Assembly: GCA_905221615.1 (NCBI GenBank)
Contig: CAJNDT010001238.1
Location: forward strand, 1-64,000
DNA: 64,000 nucleotides
DNA from: Symbiodinium sp. CCMP2592
Taxonomy: Eukaryota; Sar; Dinophyceae; Suessiales; Symbiodiniaceae
Direction of reading: 5' to 3'
A program made the translations under genes and the position numbers. Position 1 is the stretch's first letter; every line of letters begins with the position of its first letter. Under the pieces are notes generated by a model. It did not search any database. It had not been told where the DNA came from and worked only from the letters and a program-made list of their open reading frames with translations. Shown here one piece after another: positions 9,710 to 18,804 of the stretch.

Positions 9710-12700
9710 ATGGACCCACGAGCCGAGCCTAGCCGCGACCGTTCCCCAAGAGGACGGAGTTCAGGGAGAAGTGCTAGTCGTGCCAGTGGAGTTTCTTCTG
9801 GCTTTCCCTCAACCCCTCGGGAGTTGAGTGCACCTGGCTCGCGGACTCGTGGAAGGTCCCTCCCTGCTCGGAACAGTCCGACAGCACACCGGCCTGTGAG
9901 TAGACCCAGACCTCTTGTGAGTGCAGGTCAAGTGCCTCAGGTGCCTTTTCCACAGGTACCTCAACAGGTTCCGTTGCAGCAGGGTTTCCAGCAGCAGCAG
10001 CAGCCTCAGTTTGGAACGCAACCAGCTTTCCCTCACGGAGGAGGGATTCCGCAGCAGGCAACTGTGCCTAGTCCAGAAGACAACACTGTCAACCTTTTCA
10101 GGCAGATGTTGCAAGCCCAGGATGAACAGATCCGAGCTCAGCAGGGCCAGATTTCGCAGCTCACCGAGATGGTGAAGACGCTCGCCGTTGCGAGTGCAAA
10201 CGCTGCAAGTTCGGCCGCAAGTGCAGCTCCTGTTGCTGCAAGTTCGTCCCAAGGGACGCCCGCTGAAGCTCTTGGAAGCCTGGGTGCCTTCAGAGTTGAC
10301 TCTGATGGTGTTGTGAAGATGGATGTGGACACAGGCTTGCGCAGCAACAGGGCGGAAAACTACAGTCCGTCCCTGCCAAAGTTGGCAGCAGACAAGATGA
10401 GATCGCGCCATGAGGAAATCTCCACGTGGACCGCTTACCGCGAAGAACTGACCTCCTGGCTGTGTCTTTTAGACGACCGCTACGCGGAGGAACTGCAAGA
10501 GGCTGTGGAGAGCTGTGTTCAGGTTCAGCAGATCAGCCTCTCAAAGGGGAAGGCCGCTCGTTCCACTAAGCTGTGGTACCTCTTGAAGCAGGCTCTCGCT
10601 GGTTTTCAGCGAGGAGTTGACATAGCCAAGCTTGTCGAGTTGAGTCAAGGCGGTGCCGCTGCAGGGTACGACCTCTGGCGTGAGGTGAACAAAGAACTGT
10701 CTGTTAGGTCTCGTGTGGAGGGACAGGCGCTCAGAGAGCAGGCTCTCTTGATCGCGCCACCAAAGCACTTGAGACGGCCATTGGATATTTTTTTTTTTTT
10801 TTTTTCTGATTTTGCTCGCTACCGCACGCTCGTTGCCAACAAGTACCCAGACCTTGAACTGCAGCAGGCTGATGTTATCAGCTGCATCTTGAAGCACCTT
10901 CATGATGATTGCAAGAAGTACCTTTTGTTGCACGGGTCTTTGACGACGTTGGAGCAGCTTGAGCGCGGTTTGGTTTTCTACGATGAGCAGCTTCGTGTTC
11001 TGAACTTTCACAAGGAAGCCTCGAACGCCAAGGGCTTTGCAGCTTTTGGTGGTGACCGTTCTGAAAAGGGTGAGCCCAAGGGTGGCGAGCCCAAAGGAAA
11101 AGGTCATGGGAAGGACCAAGGCAAGCATGGTGATAAAGGCAAAGGCAAGGACAAAGGAGGAAAGGGAAAGGACAAAGGCAAGGGTGGCAAGAAGGGTGGA
11201 AGGGCCCGATCTGCGACGCCGGCTCCTGGGAAGAAGAAGCCGGGCACCTGCAATTACTGCCACAAGCCGGGCCATTGGGCCAACGAGTGCAGGAAGAGGA
11301 TTGCCGATGAGAAGGCTGCTGCGACAGCAGCGGCGGCAACAGAGAGTGCCGCTCCCAAGGTGGCCCCTCCTGCACCTCCCTCGAATGCTGCGCCAGCTCC
11401 CACTGCTCCAAAGGGTGCCGGGAAGATTGGCAAGGCGGCCCTCCTTATGTCGTCATTGTTGCCCGCGGCAGGGCAGATTTCTGAAGCAATGCCTGAGAGG
11501 GGACAGTTTTTCACCATGACTGCCTTGATTTTCACGTTTTTCATGTTTTGCATGGTAGGATGCTTGATTTGTCGGTTGGTTGCATGCTTGAGTAGCCCAC
11601 GGCAGTCATGTTTCACGTCTGCTTGCGTAGCCGTAGCAGTGATTGCTTTGAGCCTTGCTTCCGCGCCGCAGCCTCAGCTTCGGGATCGGTCTTCAGAGTG
11701 CCTTGCTTTTCCAACTTTGGCACTCCCTGCAGTCACTAGGGACGACCCCTCGTATCTCTTGATTGATAGCGGTGGGAGTGTTCACCTTGTTTCGCAAGAC
11801 ATGCTTGGAGTGACTGCGAAGCTGATCCGAGAGCTTGAGGTTGAGCCCCTCTTTGTAAGTGTCGCCAACGACCAAACTATGGAGATAACTAGGTATGGGT
11901 TGCTAGAGCTTTGGTTCCCTTGTTCCGAAGAAGGGCCCTCTGGAACCCAAACTTACAGAGAGATTCGAGTGCAGCTGGAAGCGTATATTGCTCCCAATTC
12001 GATAAGCATCCTTAGCTCCGGCATCTTGCAGTCTTTAGGCTTTAGAATCTTTCATTATGACTATGATCCTCAGTTACACGTAGCCTATCCTCCGGGTGGT
12101 CTGCGCTTTGAGACAGAATTGTACGCCAACACTTCGTGGTTGAAGGCTTGCACCTATGTAGAGCCAGATCCTTCTATGCTTGTTTTGCAAAGTGAAGAGA
12201 AGGGAAGCGTAGGCAGTGCAGCTTCGTCGGTTGCCTCGTCTCACCCCTTAGGAGAAGTAGGATCTAGGAGTGTAGGTAGCTTGTGCGTCGGTCGGTCGGT
12301 TGCGTCTTCTCACCTTTTAGGTCCCGGTAGTGAACACCCCGAAACCCAAAGCCGCTTGTGCTCGGAAGGCCAAATAGGGTGTGTAAGGCGTGATGTCTGG
12401 GTGGAATCTGGACCAAGAGATGGAGGACCAGGACATGGAGAACTCGACCTTCCGGGTTCAAAGGTTGCCGGCGGAGCAGACGGAGCTCTCCAACGACGTG
12501 GCGCTGCCGACTCCGGTCTCTTCCCCGGAATTGTCTCCTCACCTCACAGAGCCGGACGTGCCGACAGCAGAGGTGGAAGAGAGTCCGCCGATGAGTTTTG
12601 CGAGCCTCTTCGAAAGCAGCCCGGTGGAGCCACCGAGTCCGTTGATTCTGCCAGGATCGGAGACTTCTCCCCGCGGCGCTCTTACGAAGGCTGGTGCCAG

Positions 12701-14230
12701 GGCACTGGCCAGGCAAGATTCTCCAGACAGCCCGGTCGGGGCTGCTCCTGTGTACGCGTGGCGTGGGAAGGTGGCTCCTCTCAAGCCACCCATGCCAGAG
12801 CCGGATACAACCTCTATGCCTCCCGTGCCGGAGCCGAACACGGTCCCTATGAGCGTGGAAGCACAGGAGGAGGAGACGGACGAGGACGAGTGTTGGGGCA
12901 ATTGGAGACCAACGTCGAGCACCACGGCCTCCAACACTGCTCCTGGTTCGGGTGGGCCCGCGGCCAGCTCCCAGGACGCCGTTATGCAGGAGAAGTTTGC
13001 GGATCTAGCCTTGTTCAGGCAGCGAGCCAGCGAAAGGAGGCAGGGGGTGTTGTCTGCGATACGTGGGACACAGAGCAGCCTGTGACTCCACCGAAGGCCC
13101 CAGGCTCAACAGCTATGGTGCCAAGTACGCCCCCAAAGGGGCCAGCCACACCACCGAAGTCTCCGATTACACCACCAAAGGGGCCAACCACGCCGCCAAA
13201 GAGTCCGCCAAAGAGTCCCCCGAAGAGTCCGCCAAAGAGTCCCCCGAAGAGTCCGCCAAAGAGTCCGCCAAAGAGTCCTCCAAAGGTCGCAGCAGCGCGG
13301 CCCAACATCTGGACAGCACCACCTCCGCCGAGGGCCGCTCCGAAGATTGCCGATCCGAAGGGTCCAAAAGCAGTGGTTCCAAAGCCACCGAAGGATCCGA
13401 AAGCAGTGGTTCCAAAGCCACCGAAGGATCCAAAAGCAATGGTTCCAAAGCCGCCGAAGGATCCAAAAGCAGCGGTTCCAGAGCCGCCGAAGGGTCCGAA
13501 AGCAGCGACCCCAGAGCCGCCGAAGGGCTCGACTGCTACAACACCTCCGGTGGCGGATCCTACGATGAGGCATATGCCATTCTCGGCTTTGCAAGGGGCT
13601 CAGATGGGATTCCTGAGCCAACGAGAAGTGACGAGCTTTACTCAGGCCGCGGCCGCGGCTCGGAAACAAGCTACGTCTATGGCCGCTTCTACAAGGACAC
13701 CGGCCCCTCCTCCTGCACCAGTTGCGCCCAAGATGGAGAACATGCCGGAGCCTCCTCGAGTTCCAGCTCAAAGGTCGGTGCCCGTACAGTTTCCCATGCA
13801 GATGCAGGTTCCTATGCAGTTTCCGGTGCCCATGCAGATGCACGTGCCCCCGCAGATCCCCATGGACTACCGCTACAGGCCCTATCCGGCGAGGCCGACC
13901 ACAGCACCGAAGCCGAGCACAACACCGAGGCCGAGTACAGTACCAGTGGCGCCGAGTTCAGCGCCGATGCCAACGCCCACAGCAGCGCCGTCGCTCATGC
14001 CGCCGACAGCCACACCAAAGACTACACCAAAGAAGCTGATGCCGGCATCCAAGCATGCACCAAAGCCACGGGCTCTGGTGAACGTTCACTACACCATCGA
14101 GATGCCCACGCCAGAGGAGATACCTGTGGCGCCGCCGACCAGTTTGGCAACGGCAGCGAAACCAGCACCTTTGGTTCATCCGGTGATAAACCTCGAAGAG
14201 GTCGAGATCAGCAGCGACAGCGACCTGTAA
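9710..14230 (+). CDS. Copia Gag and aspartic protease polyprotein
   Basis: ATG at 9710, 22 bases after the primer site. Order: Arg/Ser-rich N-terminus, Gln-rich stretch, helical Gag core (nt 10390-11030) with an 18-T run coding six Phe (10788-10805), Gly/Lys-rich basic stretch, a C-x2-C-x4-H-x4-C zinc knuckle (nt 11250-11290), two hydrophobic helices (nt 11510-11660), and a retropepsin-like active site LLIDSGGSVHLV (nt 11755-11790). From about 12250 to 13085 this frame looks unnatural while another frame (12390-13085) looks real, so two compensating frame changes are likely. It then resumes as a Pro/Lys/Ala-rich repeat region and stops at 14228 after an acidic EISSDSDL tail. Gag binds element RNA; the protease would mature the polyprotein. 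Confidence 0.85.
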   Translation: MDPRAEPSRDRSPRGRSSGRSASRASGVSSGFPSTPRELSAPGSRTRGRSLPARNSPTAHRPVSRPRPLVSAGQVPQVPFPQVPQQVPLQQGFQQQQQPQFGTQPAFPHGGGIPQQATVPSPEDNTVNLFRQMLQAQDEQIRAQQGQISQLTEMVKTLAVASANAASSAASAAPVAASSSQGTPAEALGSLGAFRVDSDGVVKMDVDTGLRSNRAENYSPSLPKLAADKMRSRHEEISTWTAYREELTSWLCLLDDRYAEELQEAVESCVQVQQISLSKGKAARSTKLWYLLKQALAGFQRGVDIAKLVELSQGGAAAGYDLWREVNKELSVRSRVEGQALREQALLIAPPKHLRRPLDIFFFFFSDFARYRTLVANKYPDLELQQADVISCILKHLHDDCKKYLLLHGSLTTLEQLERGLVFYDEQLRVLNFHKEASNAKGFAAFGGDRSEKGEPKGGEPKGKGHGKDQGKHGDKGKGKDKGGKGKDKGKGGKKGGRARSATPAPGKKKPGTCNYCHKPGHWANECRKRIADEKAAATAAAATESAAPKVAPPAPPSNAAPAPTAPKGAGKIGKAALLMSSLLPAAGQISEAMPERGQFFTMTALIFTFFMFCMVGCLICRLVACLSSPRQSCFTSACVAVAVIALSLASAPQPQLRDRSSECLAFPTLALPAVTRDDPSYLLIDSGGSVHLVSQDMLGVTAKLIRELEVEPLFVSVANDQTMEITRYGLLELWFPCSEEGPSGTQTYREIRVQLEAYIAPNSISILSSGILQSLGFRIFHYDYDPQLHVAYPPGGLRFETELYANTSWLKACTYVEPDPSMLVLQSEEKGSVGSAASSVASSHPLGEVGSRSVGSLCVGRSVASSHLLGPGSEHPETQSRLCSEGQIGCVRRDVWVESGPRDGGPGHGELDLPGSKVAGGADGALQRRGAADSGLFPGIVSSPHRAGRADSRGGRESADEFCEPLRKQPGGATESVDSARIGDFSPRRSYEGWCQGTGQARFSRQPGRGCSCVRVAWEGGSSQATHARAGYNLYASRAGAEHGPYERGSTGGGDGRGRVLGQLETNVEHHGLQHCSWFGWARGQLPGRRYAGEVCGSSLVQAASQRKEAGGVVCDTWDTEQPVTPPKAPGSTAMVPSTPPKGPATPPKSPITPPKGPTTPPKSPPKSPPKSPPKSPPKSPPKSPPKSPPKVAAARPNIWTAPPPPRAAPKIADPKGPKAVVPKPPKDPKAVVPKPPKDPKAMVPKPPKDPKAAVPEPPKGPKAATPEPPKGSTATTPPVADPTMRHMPFSALQGAQMGFLSQREVTSFTQAAAAARKQATSMAASTRTPAPPPAPVAPKMENMPEPPRVPAQRSVPVQFPMQMQVPMQFPVPMQMHVPPQIPMDYRYRPYPARPTTAPKPSTTPRPSTVPVAPSSAPMPTPTAAPSLMPPTATPKTTPKKLMPASKHAPKPRALVNVHYTIEMPTPEEIPVAPPTSLATAAKPAPLVHPVINLEEVEISSDSDL
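12390..13085 (+). CDS. Alternative-frame segment of the copia polyprotein
   Basis: A 231-codon frame rich in Glu, Pro, Ser and Asp, with regular composition (EEETDEDECWGNW; PMPEPDTTSMPPVPEP repeats) and ending in LFRQRASERRQGVLSAIRG. In the surrounding frame the same DNA gives an Arg/Gly-rich peptide typical of a wrong frame. I infer that this is the original reading of the segment and that indels near 12300-12380 and 13085 displaced it, or that it is a separate overlapping product. Confidence 0.5.
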   Translation: MMSGWNLDQEMEDQDMENSTFRVQRLPAEQTELSNDVALPTPVSSPELSPHLTEPDVPTAEVEESPPMSFASLFESSPVEPPSPLILPGSETSPRGALTKAGARALARQDSPDSPVGAAPVYAWRGKVAPLKPPMPEPDTTSMPPVPEPNTVPMSVEAQEEETDEDECWGNWRPTSSTTASNTAPGSGGPAASSQDAVMQEKFADLALFRQRASERRQGVLSAIRGTQSSL

Positions 14231-15408
14231 CTTTAGCTGCTCTTGAGCAGCAGCCAAAAGAGAGAGCTCGTGAAGTCGTCTTGCAGAGTGCCGCTGCCAG
14301 AGAAGTGTTGCAGGTAGGTTGCCCAGCGTGTGTTCCGGTAGGTAGTCCAGCTTGCGTGCAGGTAGGTTGCCCAGCGTGTGTTCCGGTAGGTAGTCCAGCT
14401 TGCGTGCAGGTAGGTTGCCCAGCGTGTGTTCCGGTAGGTAGTCCAGCTTGCGTGCAGGTAGGTTGCCCAGCTTGTGTTCCGGTAGGTAGTCTAGCTTGCT
14501 TGCAGGTAGGTCGTGCAGCCTGTGTGCCAGTAGGTAGTTCAGCGTGCATGTCGGTCGGTCGCCCATTGCTTGATTCAGGTGATGTGGGTGATACCATTGG
14601 TGTTGGAGAGCTAGAACAGCTTTTTGATGATGATGGTGATGACCGTGAAGGGTTAGAGAGAACCGCCCCGAACAACACCAAACCCCCGGTAGACCCTGAA
14701 GAAGCTCTCCCCGAAGACCTCGGAGCCGAAGCTAGATTGCGCCACCAACGTCAGGGTCATACCCCCTACTGGGGTGGCTGTCCTAGCTGTGTAAGGTCTA
14801 AAGGGCTAGCGCCCGCCCGAACACGCAAAAGTGTCGACCCACTTGAGGTACAGATGGATCAATACTGGTATCGAGGCATCCGTTTGATCGCTGTGGTGCA
14901 CGTGCCGACATATTGTATAGGGACAGCTGCGACTTGTGTGGGAGATAATCGAAAGGTCACGGTGGGTAAGCTAGTCAGATTCCTCAAATCATTCGGCCTT
15001 AAAGAGGTTCATGTTGTGCACGACGGGGAACCGCTTTTAGCAGCTATGGCAGCCGAGGTCGTTGAGGTTACAGGTGGGAGTTCAGTTTCTACAAAAACCT
15101 CGCCTAACAGACACGCCCCGGTAGCTGAGAGAGCGATCCGAACGCTTAAAGAAACAGCTTTGGCCAACGAGCTTCATGCTAAAGGTGTGAGTGGTTTGAA
15201 GCTGTTGGCTAATGAGGAAGCGATGGAACTGCTTCACAGCCATGCTGCTGCTTCACACAACCGTTTTGGAACGTCACAAGGTCAACTGTTGAGTCCTTTG
15301 CAGCGAGCTTTGGGTGAGAGTCACACGCCTCACTTGTTGTTTCCTTTTGCTTGCATCATGTACATTCAGCCCCCAGAACACCTTGCATCACAAGTTGATG
15401 GTCGCTAG
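13063..15408 (+). CDS. Copia integrase (functional part from about 14230)
   Basis: This frame overlaps the Gag-protease ORF; before about 14230 it is a shadow of the repeat region, so the gene would be reached by a -1 shift near 14220. After a 16-residue Cys-rich repeat it has a degenerate zinc-binding region (RHQRQGH..CPSCVRSKG, nt 14740-14810), then the retroviral integrase core with the three acidic residues: VQMDQYW (nt 14850), VHDGEP (nt 15017) and PVAERAIRTLK (nt 15118). It inserts element cDNA into the genome. The frame ends at a TAG (15406-15408), and the same frame continues at once with GAYLGPVIGG, a normal integrase-to-RT linker, so the TAG is an internal stop. Confidence 0.85.
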   Translation: MGHRAACDSTEGPRLNSYGAKYAPKGASHTTEVSDYTTKGANHAAKESAKESPEESAKESPEESAKESAKESSKGRSSAAQHLDSTTSAEGRSEDCRSEGSKSSGSKATEGSESSGSKATEGSKSNGSKAAEGSKSSGSRAAEGSESSDPRAAEGLDCYNTSGGGSYDEAYAILGFARGSDGIPEPTRSDELYSGRGRGSETSYVYGRFYKDTGPSSCTSCAQDGEHAGASSSSSSKVGARTVSHADAGSYAVSGAHADARAPADPHGLPLQALSGEADHSTEAEHNTEAEYSTSGAEFSADANAHSSAVAHAADSHTKDYTKEADAGIQACTKATGSGERSLHHRDAHARGDTCGAADQFGNGSETSTFGSSGDKPRRGRDQQRQRPVTLAALEQQPKERAREVVLQSAAAREVLQVGCPACVPVGSPACVQVGCPACVPVGSPACVQVGCPACVPVGSPACVQVGCPACVPVGSLACLQVGRAACVPVGSSACMSVGRPLLDSGDVGDTIGVGELEQLFDDDGDDREGLERTAPNNTKPPVDPEEALPEDLGAEARLRHQRQGHTPYWGGCPSCVRSKGLAPARTRKSVDPLEVQMDQYWYRGIRLIAVVHVPTYCIGTAATCVGDNRKVTVGKLVRFLKSFGLKEVHVVHDGEPLLAAMAAEVVEVTGGSSVSTKTSPNRHAPVAERAIRTLKETALANELHAKGVSGLKLLANEEAMELLHSHAAASHNRFGTSQGQLLSPLQRALGESHTPHLLFPFACIMYIQPPEHLASQVDGR
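13193..13520 (+). repeat. Coding minisatellites: 12-bp PPKS and 33-bp DPKAVVPKPPK units
   Basis: 13193-13284 holds about eight copies of a 12-bp unit coding Pro-Pro-Lys-Ser, alternating ccgccaaagagt and cccccgaagagt. About 13350-13520 holds five copies of a 33-bp unit coding an 11-residue Pro/Lys repeat. Both keep the frame. Confidence 0.85.
14314..14553 (+). repeat. 48-bp minisatellite, five units
   Basis: Exact period 48 from 14314 (starts 14314, 14362, 14410, 14458, 14506), the last unit degenerate. Each unit codes VGCPACVPVGSPACVQ in the integrase frame, giving a Cys-rich array of unknown use between protease and integrase. Confidence 0.9.
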
Positions 15409-18400
15409 GACATTGGTGCCTATCTCGGCCCCGTGATTGGTGGGCAAGGGCATCACTGCATGATCAGACTCTCCAATGGGTCTATGAAAAGATGCGTCGC
15501 CCGGGCTCTCAAGATGGCCTACCCAGTGACGTTCTCGTCGAACTTGTTACCCACTATCGCCGAGGCTAATCCTGATGAGCCTGATTATGAAAGCCTTCCA
15601 GGGGTAGCCCTACCGAGGAAAGCGATCCCGTTGCCGCAACCGCCGCCTGAATGGCTTGAAAACAACAAAACGGCACGTTGTCCGGGATGCTTAGGTAGAT
15701 CGCGCTTCCACTCTAGACGTTGCAAAGTACGCTTTCGTGATTACATCAGGGATACGCTCGGTGATCTTGATAACCCAGAACAGCAACAAGCCCCCGGCAA
15801 GCCTCAAGTAAAAATCAACCCGAACCCTGAAGTTGTGGAGTTTGAAGAAGAGAGCTTGGACTACGAGCCCAGCCTTCCTGGGTCTCCTGTTCCTGAGGAT
15901 CTGCAGCACCTGGTGCCCGAACCCTCACAAGCAGCTCCAGACCCTGAGCTCCCTCAGGAGTATCTCCCTGGAGGAGATGTTGAGATGGATCAGGTTGATA
16001 TGGACGACTACGCCGTGCCTATGGATGTGGCGCAGGTCCCGGATGTTCTTGACAGTACGAGCATGCCTCAGTTCATGTTCTCAGTGATTCCGGACCAGAA
16101 GCATCACCTGAGTCCTGTTGATTACGGTGAGGTTGGCTTGTTTGCTGCGCAGCTTAAGAGGAAAGCGCCCGCTCAGCATAGTAACCCCGATGAGGGGGTG
16201 ACCATGCCTTTCGGTGATCGGGAGGTGTGGGTCATCAAGCCCACTTCTGTGGTTGATGATGTCAGTGGCTTGCCTTTGGATCCTGAGAAAACGTGGGTTG
16301 GCATGCAGAAAGAGGTGTCTGCTATGCACAACTTGGGTGTCGGCAACGCCCGCACCTATGATGAGATTAAGACCCACTGCCAGGAGACAGGTGCCAAGAT
16401 CATTAAGTCGCGTTTTGTCTTCACTGACAAGGTTGATGTTGACGATCAGCACATTGTGCGTGCGCGCCTTGTTGCAAAAGACTTTGCTTTCAATCAACCT
16501 TCGGCGCTTGACTTGGGCATTGCGAGCCAGACTGCTTCTGTGGAGGCCTTCAAGGCTTTCATCTGTCGTGTTGTCCAGGATACGCTTGTCCTTTGGGGAC
16601 TTGACGTTTCGACTGCCTTCTTGTATGCCAAGTTGGTTCTTGATACCGTGCTTGAGTTGCCGGGATGCTTTCAGAACCTTGATGGCTCTAAGGTTTACGT
16701 CATCCTGGAGAAAGCCATATATGGCTTGAGATCGGCAGGCCTTTCGTGGCAGAAGCATCTTGCTGGACTTCTTGCTGAGTTGGGATTGTTTCCTTCTCTT
16801 ATTGAACCTACGTTGTACAAAGGGTATTGGGGAGACATCCTTGTGCTTTGTCTTGTGTACGTCGACGACATCTTGCTAGCCACAAGAACGAAAGAGGCAA
16901 ACCAACAGCTTCTAGACTTCCTCATGGGCCGTCTTAAGGTCAAGTTGACTGGACGCTTGGATGAGGACGGCAGGATCGGATTCCTAGGCCGTGAGATAAT
17001 CAAGCGTGGCCATGAGATCTTGTTGGCTGTGAAGAAAGAATACGTCGATTCGATCTTCGAGGCTTTTGGGTGGAGCCAGGAGAACCGCAGGAAGATGAAG
17101 CCCTGCACCGCACCACCAGACCTCCGATCGATCCTTGACAAGGAAGACCCCGAGAAGCCCTCCGAAGAGCTCTCCCCTGAAGCCGCGAGCCGCTTTAGAA
17201 GCACCCTAGGGAAACTAGGCTGGCTTGTGCAAACCGGGGGGGATTTGTGTTATTTTCACTCCATGCTGTCTAGAGGTCAAGCCTGTCCGCGCGCTGTGCA
17301 TGAGGATTGTATGCGTAAAGTGCTCCGTTGGCTTTTGGAGGTTCCCGATCTTGTTCAGGTCTTTCAAAAGGACGCCAAAGCCCGACCGGGAGTTGCAACC
17401 CTTGTTGGCTTCAGCGACGCTAATTGGGCCTCTGAGCGCTCTACTGGACGGAAGAGCACCAGCGGAGGAGTGATTTACCTTAATGGGAACTGCATCAAGA
17501 CTTATTCGAGGCTCCAGCCTATCGTAGCACTCTCCAGTGCGGAATCTGAGCTTTTCGCGATGGTCGAGATGGCGCGCGAGCTTGTAGGATTGGGGCAACT
17601 TGTTGGCCACCTTTTCGAAAGCGTTGCGCAACCCCTATACCTGCCTACGGACAGCTCTTCCGCTCGCCAGGTCAGTATGATGTCCGGCTTCCTGAGAAGG
17701 ATGCGTCATGTGGACCTTCGTCTTTGCTACTTGCAGGATAAGGTTGAGAACGGCGAGATCCTGGTTACACACGTCCCAGGAACGGATAACGTCGCCGACT
17801 TGCAAACAAAGAACTTGCGTGTCGCGCAAACTTGGTATCATATAGGACAGTTGTGTCTTGAGGAACGTCTCACCCGTAGTGACTATCTTCGAGGTGATGC
17901 GCCCCCGGTCCGTTGCCTTGTGTTTGCCGCGTTCAAAGGTCTGTTTTCTGCAAGCGTCGATGATCCTTGGAGTGTGTTGGTTGGTCGTTGTAGGTTGCAG
18001 ACACCGCATTACATTGTGATGGTCGAGTTCTGTACCTCTGGAGAAGCCTGGTTGACTAAGCTTGCTAGCCATTATGGCATTCATGCTATTCCCGTGACGG
18101 AAGAAACGGATGGTACTCTCCCAGAGACCATTGAGCTCATTGAGCACGCCCTTCGTGCGGCACACCGTCGGAACATGCATGTTGTTGTGTGGGCCTCGAC
18201 GCCCTGTACCGGTGGTTCGCCCTGGCAGCGCTATCACCAAGCCCGATCTGCAGATCACTATGATGAAAGGATGAAAGGACTCTTCACAGTCCACAGAAAG
18301 CTCTGGAAGAGCTTCTTGAAGCTAGTCAACACATCTGATTCGGCAACTTGGGTCATTGAGTGGCCGCAGCGTTGTGCTTACTGGGGATGGTCCGCTACGA

Positions 18401-18651
18401 AGTCATTCCTTAAGATCAATCCGCATGAGACCGCTCTTGTGCATGGTTGTGCCTGCGGTATGGTTGGAATGGACGCACTTCCTGTGAAGAAGGTTTGGAG
18501 GTTGTGCTCGAACAGTCATGTTCTCATTCACTGCATGGATAAATTAAAGTGCCCTGGAAACCACGAGCATAGTAAGATGTTCGTTCTGAAGAACACCCAG
18601 CACTACCCCGAAGCTTTTGCTCACACAGCTCTTAGGGTCTTAGGGCTTTGA
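15409..18651 (+). CDS. Copia reverse transcriptase, RNase H and extra C-terminal domain
   Basis: Same frame as the integrase, directly after its TAG. An acidic linker leads to the copia RT: RARLVAKDF, WGLDVSTAFLYA (first catalytic Asp, nt 16597), KAIYGLRSAGLSW and YVDDILLA (nt 16857). RNase H follows: VGFSDANWASERSTGRKSTSG (nt 17405) and LSSAESE (nt 17530), with the His-Val-Pro-Gly-Thr-Asp end near nt 17770. About 230 further residues (nt 17930-18651) follow, not part of a standard copia Pol: VEFCTSGEAW, WASTPCTGGSPW and WVIEWPQRCAYWGW. The PC dipeptide resembles motif IV of C5-cytosine methyltransferases. The domain assignment is tentative. Confidence 0.88.
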   Translation, partial: DIGAYLGPVIGGQGHHCMIRLSNGSMKRCVARALKMAYPVTFSSNLLPTIAEANPDEPDYESLPGVALPRKAIPLPQPPPEWLENNKTARCPGCLGRSRFHSRRCKVRFRDYIRDTLGDLDNPEQQQAPGKPQVKINPNPEVVEFEEESLDYEPSLPGSPVPEDLQHLVPEPSQAAPDPELPQEYLPGGDVEMDQVDMDDYAVPMDVAQVPDVLDSTSMPQFMFSVIPDQKHHLSPVDYGEVGLFAAQLKRKAPAQHSNPDEGVTMPFGDREVWVIKPTSVVDDVSGLPLDPEKTWVGMQKEVSAMHNLGVGNARTYDEIKTHCQETGAKIIKSRFVFTDKVDVDDQHIVRARLVAKDFAFNQPSALDLGIASQTASVEAFKAFICRVVQDTLVLWGLDVSTAFLYAKLVLDTVLELPGCFQNLDGSKVYVILEKAIYGLRSAGLSWQKHLAGLLAELGLFPSLIEPTLYKGYWGDILVLCLVYVDDILLATRTKEANQQLLDFLMGRLKVKLTGRLDEDGRIGFLGREIIKRGHEILLAVKKEYVDSIFEAFGWSQENRRKMKPCTAPPDLRSILDKEDPEKPSEELSPEAASRFRSTLGKLGWLVQTGGDLCYFHSMLSRGQACPRAVHEDCMRKVLRWLLEVPDLVQVFQKDAKARPGVATLVGFSDANWASERSTGRKSTSGGVIYLNGNCIKTYSRLQPIVALSSAESELFAMVEMARELVGLGQLVGHLFESVAQPLYLPTDSSSARQVSMMSGFLRRMRHVDLRLCYLQDKVENGEILVTHVPGTDNVADLQTKNLRVAQTWYHIGQLCLEERLTRSDYLRGDAPPVRCLVFAAFKGLFSASVDDPWSVLVGRCRLQTPHYIVMVEFCTSGEAWLTKLASHYGIHAIPVTEETDGTLPETIELIEHALRAAHRRNMHVVVWASTPCTGGSPWQRYHQARSADHYDERMKGLFTVHRKLWKSFLKLVNTSDSATWVIEWPQRCAYWGWSATKSFLKINPHETALVHGCACGMVGMDALPVKKVWRLCSNSHVLIHCMDKLKCPGNHEHSKMFVLKNTQHYPEAFAHTALRVLGL

Positions 18652-18797
18652 GTGCTTGGTAGGTGCTGACGCCTCTTTGTACAGCCGCAGCCGTTTTTGG
18701 AAGAGCCATAAAACTATCGTGGACCGTGAGAAGATCTACGAGCCCAATACGCAACAGCAGCCACTGGACCGGTACCTTTTCTCGACGACAGGTTCAT

Positions 18798-18804
18798 GAG
18801 GGGG
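18798..18804 (+). promoter_or_regulatory. Polypurine tract of the copia element
   Basis: GAGGGGG immediately precedes the first base of the 3' LTR, the expected primer for plus-strand cDNA synthesis. Confidence 0.8.

Noticed and set aside
13063..14229. Ser/Glu/Gly-rich long frame as a separate protein
   Set aside because: It is the -1 shadow of the Pro/Lys/Ala repeat region of the Gag-protease frame; only the part after about 14230 is convincing.
14314..14553. 48-bp direct repeats as a CRISPR array
   Set aside because: Units are contiguous without spacers, are coding, and the genome is eukaryotic.
13015..14681. Minus-strand Leu/Gly/His-rich frames over the minisatellites
   Set aside because: They are complements of the plus-strand coding repeats.
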